Shown here: positions 1 to 10,786 of the stretch, one piece after another
Position numbering within the stretch: the stretch's first letter is position 1
Layout: every line of letters starts with the position of its first letter
NCBI GenBank assembly: GCA_001557505.1
Contig: LSAX01000003.1
Coordinates: 1 to 64,000, forward strand
Source: Reticulascus tulasneorum
Taxonomy: Eukaryota; Ascomycota; Sordariomycetes; Glomerellales; Reticulascaceae
Direction of reading: 5' to 3'
DNA: 64,000 bases
Program-made: the position numbers and the translations under genes
The notes under the pieces: model-generated
The model's input: the letters and a program-made list of their open reading frames with translations, nothing else
The model's database searches: none
Told to the model about the DNA's origin: nothing

Positions 1-81
1 TAACCCTAACCCTAACCCTAACCCTAACCCTAACCCTAACCCTAACCCTAACCCTAACCCTAACCCTAACCCTAACCCTAA
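1..81. repeat. Terminal telomere repeat
   Basis: About 13 uninterrupted copies of TAACCC, the C-rich strand of the common fungal telomere, start at base 1. The window therefore begins at a chromosome end, with the centromere to the right. Confidence 0.98.
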
Positions 82-235
82 CTAACCCTAAATAACCCTA
101 AAAATAATAACCCTAATAATAACCTAAACTAAATAACCCTAATAAACTAACTAATAACCCTAATTAAACTAACCCTAATAACCCTAAAATAAACTAACTA
201 ATAACTAATAAACTAAATAAAAAAACTAAAAAAAA
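82..235. repeat. Degenerate telomere-derived repeats
   Basis: TAACCCTAA units continue but are mixed with shortened or A-rich variants (CTAAA, TAATAA, ACTAAATAA) until only A/T-rich sequence with an occasional C is left. This is a worn or retrotransposon-associated variant telomere tract between the clean telomere and the element that starts near 241. Confidence 0.8.
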
Positions 236-309
236 AAAATAAATAAAACGTCTCGACAATTCAAGGGCCGTGTGCCGACATCTCGACCACCAAATTCCGG
301 CTGTTCCGT

Positions 310-640
310 GTCGAAATCTTGCAGTCTGTGTGTCGACCTTCCGCAGTCTGCGTGTCGAAATTTTGCTGGTTGCGTGTCGAGGTCTTGCCGGCTGCGTGTC
401 GAGGTCTTGCCGGCTACGTGTCGAGGTCTTGCCGGCTGCGTGTCGAGGTCTTGCCGGCTGCGTGTCGAGGTCTTGCCGGCTGCGTGTCGAGATATTGTAG
501 GCTGTGTGTCGAGATCTTAGAGGTTGCATGTCAAGGTCTTGCAGGCTGCGTGTCGAGGTCTTGCAGGCTGCGTGTCGAGGTCTTACAGGCTGCGTGTCGA
601 GGTCTTGCAGGCTGCGTGTCGAGGTCTTGCAGTCTGTATG
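310..640. repeat. 22-bp minisatellite in element 5' region
   Basis: About 15 head-to-tail copies of a 22-bp unit (gtcgaggtcttgccggctgc plus 2 bases). Outer units diverge and inner ones are nearly identical. The period is not a multiple of three, so all three frames stay open and give spurious cysteine- and leucine-rich ORFs on both strands. It lies upstream of the coding frame and is probably part of the 5' UTR. Confidence 0.93.
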
Positions 641-1293
641 TTAACATTCAGATTAGTGAATGTGTTGGTTATGAATTATGTTTAACTGTTATCTAATGTT
701 TAAACATTTTTTCGTAATTTTACAGATAAAACTTAGCAAATTAGATGGCGTTGTGGGCAGGGTTTGATGGTCATATTAACGTCTTATTTTACAAATACGA
801 AGTTCTTAATTCGTATTAGTGAATCCTTCGGTTGCTGATATATCTAAGGTTGGCCTAGTAATTCACTATCTTATCTTTTGAAGGTAACATTTATTTCTTT
901 ATGGTCTGATTTTTTCTCTTAGATCGATTTTGATTTCTAAGCTAATAGTTAGATTTTTTTTTATTTAGATCTTTTGTTTATCTAGCTTGGGTTAATGTCT
1001 TGGGTCGGGAGATTGGGTACAATTTTGGATTATCTACGATTTTATATATTTTGATTTTTTTTTGAAAAGGGGTTTTTCTTTGTTTTTTGGCTTAGATAAC
1101 TAAGATTATTTTTTCTATATTAAGTTATGGTTTTCGTCTTTTCTATCTAGAAGAAACATCAAAAGATCAGGTTCTCTCGTTTTACTTTGGTTTGGTTAAA
1201 TCTTTTTCCCAACCATTGTCTCGTTTTATTTAGCTCTTTTATGGTCTTCTTAGTAATTTTATTACTATTTTGACTTTTTAATTTTGACATCTT

Positions 1294-1446
1294 GACTGTC
1301 CACCTCTCTCGACTGTCCACCTCTTTCGACTGTCCACCTCTCTCGACTGTCCACCTCTCTCGACTATCCACCTTTCTCGACTGTCCACCTCTCTCGACTG
1401 TCTACCTTTCTCGACTGTCTACCTCTCTCGACTGTCTACCTCTCTC
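1294..1446. repeat. 17-bp minisatellite in element 5' region
   Basis: Nine copies of a 17-bp unit (gactgtccacctctctc) with few substitutions, ending about 50 bp before the retrotransposon start codon. Short ORFs reported here on either strand are products of the repeat. Confidence 0.93.
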
Positions 1447-1494
1447 GACGACTACCCCGTCTTATAATAGCTTGATACCAACATCCACACCAAG

Positions 1495-4400
1495 ATGCCC
1501 CGGTGTCTTTCGTGTGCTGGGGAATATGTTAATATTCTCGAGCATACCCGGAAAAAGCATCCAACCGACGGTTACACCGCGCTCCAACTATAGCCCTTCG
1601 GCCTTCTACCATGCCCGGCTTGTGGAATCCCCTGCAAGAGCGACCATGGCATGAAGACCTACCTGGGCAAAATCCATGGAATACCTGGCGCGTCTCGCAT
1701 CTCGACATTGCCGCGAGACAGGACCTAAGTCTATTCCATGACACCGGCCCCGGCGGCACCACCAGCCCCGGCGGCGCCACCAACCCAGGCCAAGACGTCT
1801 CGCATTTCTACTCTGCCGCGAGACAGAAGCCAAGTCTACACCATGACCCAGAAACCGGTGGAACCACCAGAGCCGACCACGACCAGCCCCGACCTTCCCA
1901 CAGTCCATCAGTACAAAACGATGTTCAGCAAGAAGCACGTACCGGCCGGCCTGGGGTCCAGCAGATGGGCCATCTCAATCCCAGCCAAATCGACGGCCGG
2001 CCCTGTAACCAGGAAACGCCCGGCCAGATCACCATCGACCTCTAAAGCACCGACGTGAGTTAAGGTAGAACAGCCCGACGCGCCCGGGGACGAAGCCGAC
2101 TTGTCGGAATCCGAACTGTACTTTGTCCCAGAGTCCCCATTTCCGGAGTCCCCGTTCGCAGACGACGAACAAACCCCGGAGCCCTCACCACGTGGCCTAG
2201 GAGGACTACGCAGCCCCCGATCCCCCACAGAAGACATCCCAGACGCGCAGCCCAGATCATCCCAACCCAGCCCCGCTGCCGACGTATCCGACGCGATGGA
2301 CACCAGTATCTCCGAGCCCGGCTCGCCGCGAGGTAGAACCCTCGAACGCCTAGTCCTCACGCTGGATAGACAAGACACCAGCACCTCCACAGATGCCAGA
2401 CTGCAGCACCAGATCTCCCTCCAAATGGACGAGGACGACGAATCTGGCGCGGCAGCCCGGAACACACAGCCGACGCCCTCGGCCGGCGATCCAGACGTCC
2501 GCCCACAGACCCCGGTCTTCGCATCGCAGACCGACTCCGTCATGCAGCTGCTCCTCAGAGACCTGTCCAGCAGTGAAGACGACGACGAGAACGCCGACGC
2601 TAAGAACGACAACGACAACGCCGACGCCGAGAACGACAACGACAATACCGACGCGGCGGACGCCGGGCCTCGGCACGATAGCCCATCGCAGACGGGCGGG
2701 GGATTCATCGTCGAGCCCGAGAGTCCGCAGGTCGCACGACAAACCAATCACGCCGCCGGCGCGAGGGACGGCCCAGCGCAGGGCACACGCGCCACAAGAC
2801 GCAGACTGCCATGGACCACCTCGACCGGCAGCACGATCATCGACCCCGCCAGCGAGACGACCCCGGCCCGCACACTAGAGGCCGCGCACGAACGAACCGT
2901 GGCGCTAATCCTCGAGAAGCCGGCAGTCCAGACCTTGCTGGCGTTCTCGAAGATCCTAATCCCGGAGAAACGGCTGCACGCCCGGCACGGGACGCTGTTC
3001 ACCAGCGCCGCCGAGCGCGCTGCCGAGGATTTCATCCGGTTCCCAACCGAGAGACAACTGTTAAGGCTGCTCTTGCTGCCGAGGGTGACAGGCCAAGCCC
3101 TCGCGGACGGGCAGTTCGCGCCCACCTTCCGGGCCTACCCAAGAACAATCCCGGAAGCGAAGCAGGCTGCAAGACCTCAGCAACAAGACCACCACCACCA
3201 CCACCACCACCAGGCCCCGGCCGAGAGAGCGACCGAACTACTGCAGAACGGATTCCTCAGCCGGGCAGCTAGAGCACTCGTCGACCTGACGCCTCTAGCG
3301 CCTAACAACCCTCACAACCTTAACGCCCTTCGCGAGAAACACCCAATTGGCACGCCTCGACCGTTCAACCCCAGGACGAACCCGCGCCCGGGCCCGGCAA
3401 TCACGATCGAAGACATCCAGGAAGCCATCTAGTCCATCGGCGTCGAGAAGGCCCCCGGGCTTAGCGGCTGGATAAGGCTGCTGCTGGACCTGGCCAGCCA
3501 CAGGCCAGATTCGGTATTCCTCCGGGCGCTGCGCCTGCTGGCCGATATGATCCGACAAGGGATAGCCCCGGGCCGCGACCTGCTCTGCGCGTCGCGCCTC
3601 ATAGCCCTGGAAAAGACCAACGGCGACGTGAGACCTATCGCGATCGGAGATATGATCTATAGAGTGGCCATGAAGGCCATCTTACAGACCAACTTCCGAG
3701 ACGGGATGCTGCTCTCCTGCCAGCTCGGCGTTAATAGCCCGGGCGGCGTCGAGCCTGCGATCTTCATCCTGGAAGAAGCCATCGCAGGTCGGAACCAGGC
3801 CGGCATCAAGAGGATCGCAGCGGTGGACCTCAAGAACGCGTTTAACGACCTTCCCAGGATGTCTATCGCGGCGGCGACCGCCACGTACGCTCCGGCAATC
3901 TACCGGGCGACGGCCTGGGCGTACGGCCAGCCGTCCATCTTGGTCACGGACTCGGGAGATGTCCTGGCCAGCGTGGATGGTACCCGGCAAGGCGACCCCA
4001 TCAGCCCGCTCCTCTTCTCCTTCACGATACGCCCGACCCTCGAGCTTCTGCAGAAGATGTTGCCGAACGCGGTGATAATGGCATATCTCGACGACATCTA
4101 CATCCTCAGCCTGGACGATATCGACCTTCTTGAAATAGTCGGCCGGGCATTCCAGGAATTACCAGCCACCTTCAACCGTGCAAAGAGCTTTGATAAACCA
4201 ATTGCCTGGTTGCGACGAGAAGGGCTTGCCACCCTCGGCAGCTACGTGGGACCGGCGGCCGGACGGGTGAGATTCTTATAAGACAAGATCATCGACCTAC
4301 ACATGGCGCTCGCGGCCCTGCGACAGCTGCCTAAGCAGTACGCGTTCTTACTGTTGAAAGGAAGCGTCCATCTCTTTCTCTGACATCTGCTTCGCCAGCT

Positions 4401-5388
4401 AGACCCCGGCGACCTCGACCAGCTGTGGCAGACGGCCGATAACGCGATCAACAGCGAAGTCCTCCGGCTGGCGGCGAGGCGGTCGGACTAGATCCCAACG
4501 ATCACCAACACGGACATCATCGCGTTGCCCGTCAAAGACGGAGGACTCAGCCTGCCCCGATATACCGATCTCGCCGCCAACATCTACGCCTCGGCGCGGA
4601 ATGCGGCGGCCGACCTCGTGTCGCGGATCCAGCCGGACATCTCTATCGCCGTGGCAGGCGCGTAGTCCAGCCAGGACGTCCTCAGAGATATGAACGCCGT
4701 CCTCCTCCAGAGGTAGAATAGCCGGCTCTCGGGCTCGGAGACTAACGCCAGGCTTGAGAACGCGAGCTACTTGGGACGGAAGTGGTTGACCGTCTTCCTT
4801 ACCTAAGCGTAGTTCAAGATGATCGACGTCGACGTGGCCGAGGCGCTGCGAGCGAGACTCCTCATCTCGTGCCGACCGCTTAACCGCTCATGCAGCCACT
4901 GCGGGGCCGTGCCCGCAATCGGACACGAGGATGTCTGTAAGGCTGCAGAGAGACGTTGGACCGCCCGCCACGACCAAATCGCCCGTGCTATTATAAAAAC
5001 ACTTTCTTGCCGGGAAGATTTGACTGTCGAGCTCGAGCCCAAGATCGCCGACGCCACTAACGCCTACGCCACCAACACCAACGCCACCAACACCGACGTT
5101 ACCAACGCCGACGTCACCAACGCTGGCACCAACGCCAACATCGCCGACGCCAGCGCTCTACGACCGGACTTCCTAGTCACGGTCGGCACGACCACGTACT
5201 CATACGACGTACAAATCGTGGCAGTTAACAAAGACTCGGCCAGGGCGGATGTACACGCCACACTTACCGAAGCCGCTGCCAGCAAACAACGGAAATACAT
5301 CTCTCTCGGGCCATTTTTCAAGCCGTTGATCTTCTCGGCCGGAGGATTGATGGAAAAAGAATCTGCGCAGAGCTATAAGAAACTCTAG
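1495..5388 (+). pseudogene. Retrotransposon polyprotein (RT plus restriction-like endonuclease), stop-riddled
   Basis: One frame of 1298 codons. It encodes the protein that would nick telomeric DNA and copy the element RNA onto it. Order: a CxxC-x9-HxxxxH finger right after the ATG (RCLSCAGEYVNILEHTRKKH); a second, damaged finger (CPACGIPCKSDHG, position 1612 on); a duplicated 35-codon segment (about 1690 and 1795); an acidic Asp/Asn-rich stretch (2580-2660); a His run (3187-3213); reverse transcriptase with motif A DLKNAFND, motif B GTRQGDPISPLLFS and motif C AYLDDIYIL (3550-4160); a CCHC module (CSHCG..IGHEDVC, about 4890-4940); and a restriction-like nuclease (RPDFLV, YDVQIV, KQRKY, about 5160-5300). 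In-frame stops lie at 1591, 1726, 2056, 3430, 4279, 4381, 4489, 4663, 4714, 4804 and 4810, with no frameshift. Most fit Trp TGG to TAG or Gln CAA/CAG to TAA/TAG. Other copies in the genome may be intact. Confidence 0.9.
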
Positions 5389-5539
5389 GGCCTTTTGGGC
5401 CCCCGGGCAGCCTCATCGCTCGACGTAGATATCTTGTTAATCTTGGTGAAAACGAGAGCTAACGCGGCAAAATCTATCGCGACAGATGTTCCGATAGAAA
5501 GACAAAGAAGAAGAAGAAATTAAATCTTCTTATAAATAT

Positions 5540-5775
5540 TATCTTGAGATTTTTCTTTGGTTTTTCTCGGTTTTTCTTGGATTTTTCTAAATCTCTTTTT
5601 CTGTCTTTGTTGGATTTTTCTAAGTTTTTCTTTTTGTATTTTCTTTGTTTTTTCTAAGTCTTCTTTATTGGTTTTTCTGGGTTTTCTTGATTTTCTTTTC
5701 TCTTTATCTTTTTGGATTTTTCTAAGTTCTTTTTTCTGGTTTTCTTTGGAGTTTTCTTGAATTTTTTGGAAAATA
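5540..5775. repeat. T-rich low-complexity 3' tail of the element
   Basis: Imperfect repeats of TTTTTCT(G/C)NGG and TTTTCTAAGT on the sense strand make this stretch almost all T, C and G. The Lys/Glu-rich ORF on the opposite strand is an artefact of this composition. It follows the coding frame and precedes the inner telomeric tract, so it is probably the 3' UTR. Confidence 0.75.
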
Positions 5776-5834
5776 TATTTTGTAATTAAAAAGAGCTTTA
5801 TAAAACTATATAGCAAATAGCTTAGTATATAAAT

Positions 5835-5860
5835 AAACCCTAATCTAACCCTAACCCTAA
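5835..5860. repeat. Inner telomeric tract flanking the element
   Basis: Sequence aaccctaatctaaccctaac followed by cctaa holds two exact CCCTAA units and one degenerate unit, in the same orientation as the chromosome-end telomere. It is best read as the remains of the telomere into which the element inserted. Confidence 0.85.
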
Positions 5861-7402
5861 ATGTACTACGATGGCGGGTTGTTAGCACAAACTATTGGTC
5901 GGAGAAATCACATCACTGGCATACGCCAGCAAGGCTGAGCGCAATCCTGAAAGATGGTGGTCTTGATGCTACACAAAACAGACAGGTGCCACTGCCTGGG
6001 CGACCTAAAGTAAGGGCATGACATTACTTGATGTTAAGGAGTTCTCCGTTAAGTAAAACGAATTCCTGATTACATGTTCGTTTGCAGCCGGGAATGATGT
6101 CTAACCGGAAAGGGCTTTTGGTATAAAGGTCAGAGGCTCTATAATCGGGGCCACTGTTGGTCCAGAGACCTGGATGGCTGAAGTCTGAGCCTTATCTATG
6201 TGATCACCATCAGCCCCACGTGACATTTTCTAGCGGTGCGACTAAGAAGCAGAAGATTGGACTTATATGCAATCGAATGGTCAGCGAACACTTAACTTCA
6301 AAGTCCCCATTGGGTCTTTATGCAAAGTTACCAGCTACGATATGGAAGACTTAGCACGTAATCTCTAAACCAGTGACCTATGCCATAAGAAACCGTCAAC
6401 AGAACAGTGAAAAGTTAGAGTAACGGTGTGAAGATAAGTTTACTGGAGGAAGGACCTTAGAAGTTAAATGCGAAGTAGAAAATAAAAATCGAATTCTAAA
6501 TTCCAAATTTTGAGAGGGTGGGGTTTTTATAAGATTTATTTAACAGCGGTAATGGTGAGTAAGACGTTGAGTATTTGGTGGATGCTGAAAACTATAGCCA
6601 ATTTGCAAGTAGCGAGTTTACAACTGCCTGAGTCTCAACGTCTCAGCTCTTCGTATATCAATAATATAATTACCTAAGTCTTGAAGTCTTGAACTATGTC
6701 TTTGCAGAGGTTACCATTGTAGACTACCCCCTCTATTAGCTTAAAATATTAATAAATCATAGATATGTATAATATTCCAATACTGCATAATTACACCGAG
6801 GGTTACTAGCAAAATGAAGATGGGCTTGTCTCGAGTTAAGCTTCTAGCTTCATGATCCCTTATCTAGCCGTTAAGCCATCATATTCTAAGGATTTAGTCG
6901 GGAGTCGGGAGTAAGGACTTACTTCGATACTTATGCGGTAGGTGTATGTGTAAGCCCCTACAGAGACAAGGTAAGTGTCATCTCGAAGAGAACGGGCGAG
7001 TTGTCTGTAGTTGGGTTTTGAAGAGTACCCGGTATACAGCTAGCTACACCTACAGTACCTACTAAGAGGCGTAGAAGCTACCTACTCAGGTCACAAGATA
7101 TATGTATTTTAGTCCCGTAACTGCATGTCCAGAACAGAGGCTAGTCCAATATTGATAAACAGATGACAAGATAACAATAGTGATGTTAAATTGTGGAGAT
7201 ATGCAAGTATGTTATCTAGGCCTTGTTGAAAGGCGAATGGAAAATTAGCTTAGCAAAAGCATCCTAGTGGGTTTGAACGGGAGTGCAAGTTGTATCACAA
7301 CTTTCTTGTCCCAGAGAAGCGAATTGGCCCTGAGTTTTAACCGACACCTAATACATATAGGTTGTTCCATCATACAGGAAGACAACCGTACTTCGGACTG
7401 AG
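5861..7402. other. Gene-free subtelomeric sequence
   Basis: No recognisable coding pattern, RNA gene or repeat. The few short ORFs look random. Confidence 0.6.
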
Positions 7403-7747
7403 TTAGGCCCCGGTATTGCACCTGAAAGAAATAAAGGCGCCAATTTGAGTATTGGTACAACCCCAAGTCTGCCCACTCCTGATCCCGACCGACTGCGCCT
7501 CGCCGCGGCAGCCCGGCTGGGAGTACATCCGGCAAAACGCAGAGCTTCCGCCGTCTAGACCAATAGAAACCGGGCTGCCGCCGCTGGTATTGAGGTCAAA
7601 GCACTTCGTAAAGTCGTCCCCATTTTTGAATTGGCCCTGGGAAACGCCATTGCAACCGCAACCGGCACACCTGTAGGACCAAGTGTTGAGTTGCGCAAAG
7701 GCGGTGGGGGCAAGGAGCACCGGCAAAAGGATCTGCGCGAGATGCAT
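7403..7747 (-). CDS. Small secreted cysteine-rich protein
   Basis: A 114-aa product read from the ATG at 7747, chosen over the in-frame ATG at 7786 because it puts a clean signal peptide at the N-terminus (MHLAQILLPVLLAPTAFAQ). The mature part of about 95 aa has eight cysteines, enough for four disulfides, with the start CAGCGCNG and later spaced FCRMY, PGCRG and WGCTN. No intron is needed. Short length, secretion signal, high cysteine content and subtelomeric position are typical of secreted effectors of plant-associated fungi. I recognise no named family, so the role is inference. Confidence 0.75.
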   Translation of the reverse strand: MHLAQILLPVLLAPTAFAQLNTWSYRCAGCGCNGVSQGQFKNGDDFTKCFDLNTSGGSPVSIGLDGGSSAFCRMYSQPGCRGEAQSVGIRSGQTWGCTNTQIGAFISFRCNTGA

Positions 7748-8965
7748 TTTAAGGATCTTAATCTCCGATTTAGCAAGACCGACCAAAGATTGATCCTGCC
7801 GGCGGGGAATTTGCGAGTGAAGTTTCGTACCTGTATATGAGGAGGATTCTAGTAGAGAATGCCTTGATTATCTTGCTGTGGGTGGGATGTTGGGAACGGA
7901 GCTCGGTGCTTTGGACACTGAAGTGCGGATGTGTTTGGTAAGTTGTGTTCGAAAGCAAGATGTGAATCCAATGGACTTGTTTGTTGAGTTGAGCCAGAAT
8001 CTGAGGGGATGTTCAAAGCAATTTATATTTCTGTGGTCTGTAGAGTCGTTCTATTAGCTTGCCCTCTTGACTCGAGTTTGAATGAGAATCTTGCTGCGGA
8101 TTAAGCTTAGATTGGAACATAAGCCGGCTAGACTCCGAGATTGAATGAGAAATCTTGTAAGACGGCGAGTAAGCTAGCTCAAGCTTCAAGAGCTGCATGG
8201 CGGCGCCGGACAACGGCATTGTCATAATCCGGAGTTGCAAGGTGGGATTTCGGTAACAAAACAGCCAGAGGCCAAGTTGTGATTTTCGGGATAGAATTAA
8301 GCCGGACATGCATAAGACCCCTTTTGGAGGAATTGCCGGTTTGAATTACAGCTAGAGGAAGCCTTCTCCAGCAAGGCCAACAGCCATAGATCTGCGCTGC
8401 CCGTGAACCGAGCTGAGCCGATTCAATTGGCATGTGTCGTGCATCTGACACGGTGTGATCTCGAACGCAGATGGACCCTAGCTGACCTGTTAGCCGACTT
8501 GCTCTTCGATTTGCCCAGCGGCATGCGTCAGCGTCTGACACGGCGTCATCACGGATGCCGATGGACCCCAACCTACCTGCGCTCTAATTAGCCGAATGAT
8601 ATGTATCCTTCCGCGTCATCTTTGAACCACCACTTCCTATTCCAGGTCTCCCGTCTCCACGGATATCTCAATTGCCCTTGTATCCCATTCTTTCGCTCCA
8701 TCACCTTTAACTTAGGGGGGTAGTAGGTGATGTGCTTAAAAGATGTAGCTGAGGCATTAGTGGCGAGACGATAGATGGCGGGGGAAACAAAATTATAGCG
8801 GCCAAATATTGATAGATTACTTTGGCTTGGGTTTAATACGCTTTTGAGGTTGTAGTTATGTTCTTTTCGAAACAAAATAGCTTTTTAACTTTTACAGATA
8901 TACTTTAACAAATTATGTAAGCTGTTTCTATGTTAAATTATGCTTTATTAGCTATATAATATATG
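7748..8965. other. Gene-free stretch
   Basis: Apart from the two-copy repeat at 8429-8595, nothing recognisable. Overlapping minus-strand ORFs at 8013-8571 carry the repeat in translation but resemble no known protein. Confidence 0.55.
8429..8595. repeat. Two-copy direct repeat
   Basis: Two diverged copies of a segment of about 75-90 bp, starting GGCATG(T/C)GTC at 8429 and 8520. Both contain CTGACACGG and GATGGACCC and end in TAGCCGA (8491 and 8589). Origin unknown. Confidence 0.65.
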
Positions 8966-10786
8966 TTAACAACTATACCCACAACCTACTCCTCCATTTG
9001 CCCACCTGCAAATCGGAACGTTCTCTAAGGCTGGCCTTGAGAAATTCAATATCCCTATCTCAGCATATGCCAGAACAAATTTATCTTGAGCTGCTAAAAC
9101 GGCAGCTGTGAACTCTGGCTCCAGAACTCTAGTGCCATTCCCGAAACTACCCCAATCAGCGCCTAGGTTCGTAAAATCTAACACCACAACCGTGTCAGGG
9201 TGTATGCCTTTGACCAAATATCCGAACTGCTTGATATCCTTGTCCTGCAGAAAGGCAGCAACATTAATCTTGACTTCTAGCAGGCTGTCACAGCCCCTGC
9301 GAATGCGATTCTGTAGATACCGCCCCTCTACCACCGAGTAGCCCGACTGCGCTGCCTTGGTATAATCCACAGCAACCACTCCGGGCAGCCGTGGAGCGTA
9401 ATAGAAACCCGGGCCGTCATTTCTTTCTTGAAACATCGTCACCGACTCCGGCCACGCCAGGGTACGGTTGGTCTCGGCTGCAAGAGCGAGAGCAAAGGCA
9501 ATCTGGTCATGGACAGCAGTAACCGTACCGCTGATGTCGATGGTGCGTATTAGCGAAGGTGGTTGGCTGTAGTAGCCATCGATGTCTTCGAAGCCGCCGA
9601 AGTAGAGTCCGAAGTATTCCTTGAGGTTATGCTGGATACAGGTGAAATGAATGGCAGTTGCCTCAGCTATGTAGGCATCGGTCGTCGCGTCATTGCCAAA
9701 GAAATTCTCGAACCATGGGTCGAGCATGAAGTTGCGGAACACACCCAAGTCGAGCATGTGCACTTTCAGCTTGGTCCCATTGTTTTTAGGGTTAGATGCC
9801 AGCATCTCGTGAGCGATCTCATTCATGATTTCTTGGTCCCACCGCTCTGTCTTGTCTCTGATCCACCGCAGAAAGCTGCGACGGAAGAATTCCTGCGTGT
9901 TGCGCGTTGCGCGCGCAAAGTACCAGCCGATATTGAGGACCTCAGAAGGATATCCCGGTGATCCGCGGTCAGGCTGGAATTGAATGTCCCATGAATGGTC
10001 GGACATCGGCAGCATGTCACCAAATGGATCTCGGGAGCCTGTGAAATAGATATCTCCGTCAAGGAAAACAAAGTCATAGCCATTTTCGGCGAGACTAAGA
10101 TTTGCCATAAACTAATGAGAGTCAGTTATCAAAATCCGCTTCTGTAGCCTTGAACAAGGAGATAGCGGGCTTACTTTAAGCAGCGCTACAGCATGCATCA
10201 CCTGGGTATCGTCGGGGACATACCCAGCATAAACATTGAAGAGCCTCTCATCATTTGCACATGCTTCATCTAAACACAAGACTACCAACTGTCTGTCATA
10301 ACCCCAGGTACCAAGTCGTCTTTGTAGGTTGTATAGAGTACGAAGGTATTTGGCGTCTGCGATCGTGATGATCAGTGCCTGTTTGCCAGCAATGAGATTT
10401 CTACTATTTAGCCACGCATGCAGCGGTAGACTGCGATCCGATGATTCATCAGACAGTGGCCCTTCAGGCACTGGGTCTTCTACTGGGAGAGGCACATCGA
10501 CCGAGGTTTCATGAAAGAGTTCTGTGTCGGCGTCATGAAGGTAATTATCGGGAGGTAGGTCGATGTAGGGAGGCGCGCTCAGCGAGTCTGGTTGCCCTGG
10601 GACAGTCTCGACGATCGTGTTGGGCGACGAGTCTTCCCACGCATACGCCAGGCCACCTGTCCAAATCGCAATTGGATGTATATCAAGGTCTGAAGTCTTT
10701 GCGCAGATGTAGAGAATAATCGGTAATGACAGCAGTGTAAGAACGATCCAGACTTTGCTGCCGTTCCCTGGAGACTGTTGCACCAT
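8966..10786 (-). CDS. Golgi-type glycosyltransferase (nucleotide-diphospho-sugar transferase)
   Basis: Two exons, 10786-10175 and 10111-8966. A 63-nt intron (GTAAG...CTGAC...TAG) joins them in phase 0 and gives 585 aa. A single hydrophobic segment at residues 11-30 (VWIVLTLLSLPIILYICA) predicts a type II Golgi membrane protein. A Ser/Pro/Asp-rich stem of about 100 residues follows. The catalytic part has an LRTLYNLQRRLG entry segment and, just after the splice, the metal-binding DxD motif in FVFLDGDIYF, as in PF03407-type transferases. The last 190 residues look like an additional domain I cannot name. Donor, acceptor and product are unknown. It is divergent from a nucleotide-sugar-transporter-like gene 810 bp away. 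Confidence 0.82.

Larger units (their letters stand above)
241..5834 (+). mobile_element. Telomere-inserted non-LTR retrotransposon, CRE/MoTeR-like
   Basis: An element of about 5.6 kb lies between telomere-type sequence on the outer side (1-235) and a short CCCTAA tract on the inner side (5835-5860). Its parts in order are a 5' region with two minisatellites (310-640, 1294-1446), a single long frame with RT, CCHC and restriction-like-endonuclease domains (1495-5388), and a T-rich 3' tail (5540-5775). Its sense strand is the C-rich telomere strand, 5' end outward. That is the orientation expected if the chromosomal G-strand 3' end primes reverse transcription. Telomere-specific elements with this domain order are known from Magnaporthe (MoTeR) and, more distantly, trypanosomes (CRE/SLACS). 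The ends are estimates and no target-site duplication was resolved. The copy is inactive as read. Confidence 0.85.

Noticed and set aside
194..696. Overlapping ORFs on both strands rich in Cys, Arg and Leu
   Set aside because: All are translations of the 22-bp minisatellite, whose period keeps every frame open.
1159..1654. ORFs on both strands over the second repeat
   Set aside because: They translate the 17-bp minisatellite and have no start context or domain.
1908..2747. Minus-strand ORF of 279 codons
   Set aside because: It is the antisense of the GC-rich acidic part of the retrotransposon frame and has low-complexity Ser/Val content only.
4279..4812. Stop codon reassignment as the reason for TAG codons in the RT frame
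   Set aside because: All three stop codons occur, normal TGG codons are present in the same frame, and nearby host genes use ordinary stops. Mutation explains it better.
5520..5888. Lys/Glu-rich minus-strand ORF of 122 codons
   Set aside because: It comes from the T-rich 3' tail of the element; composition alone explains it.
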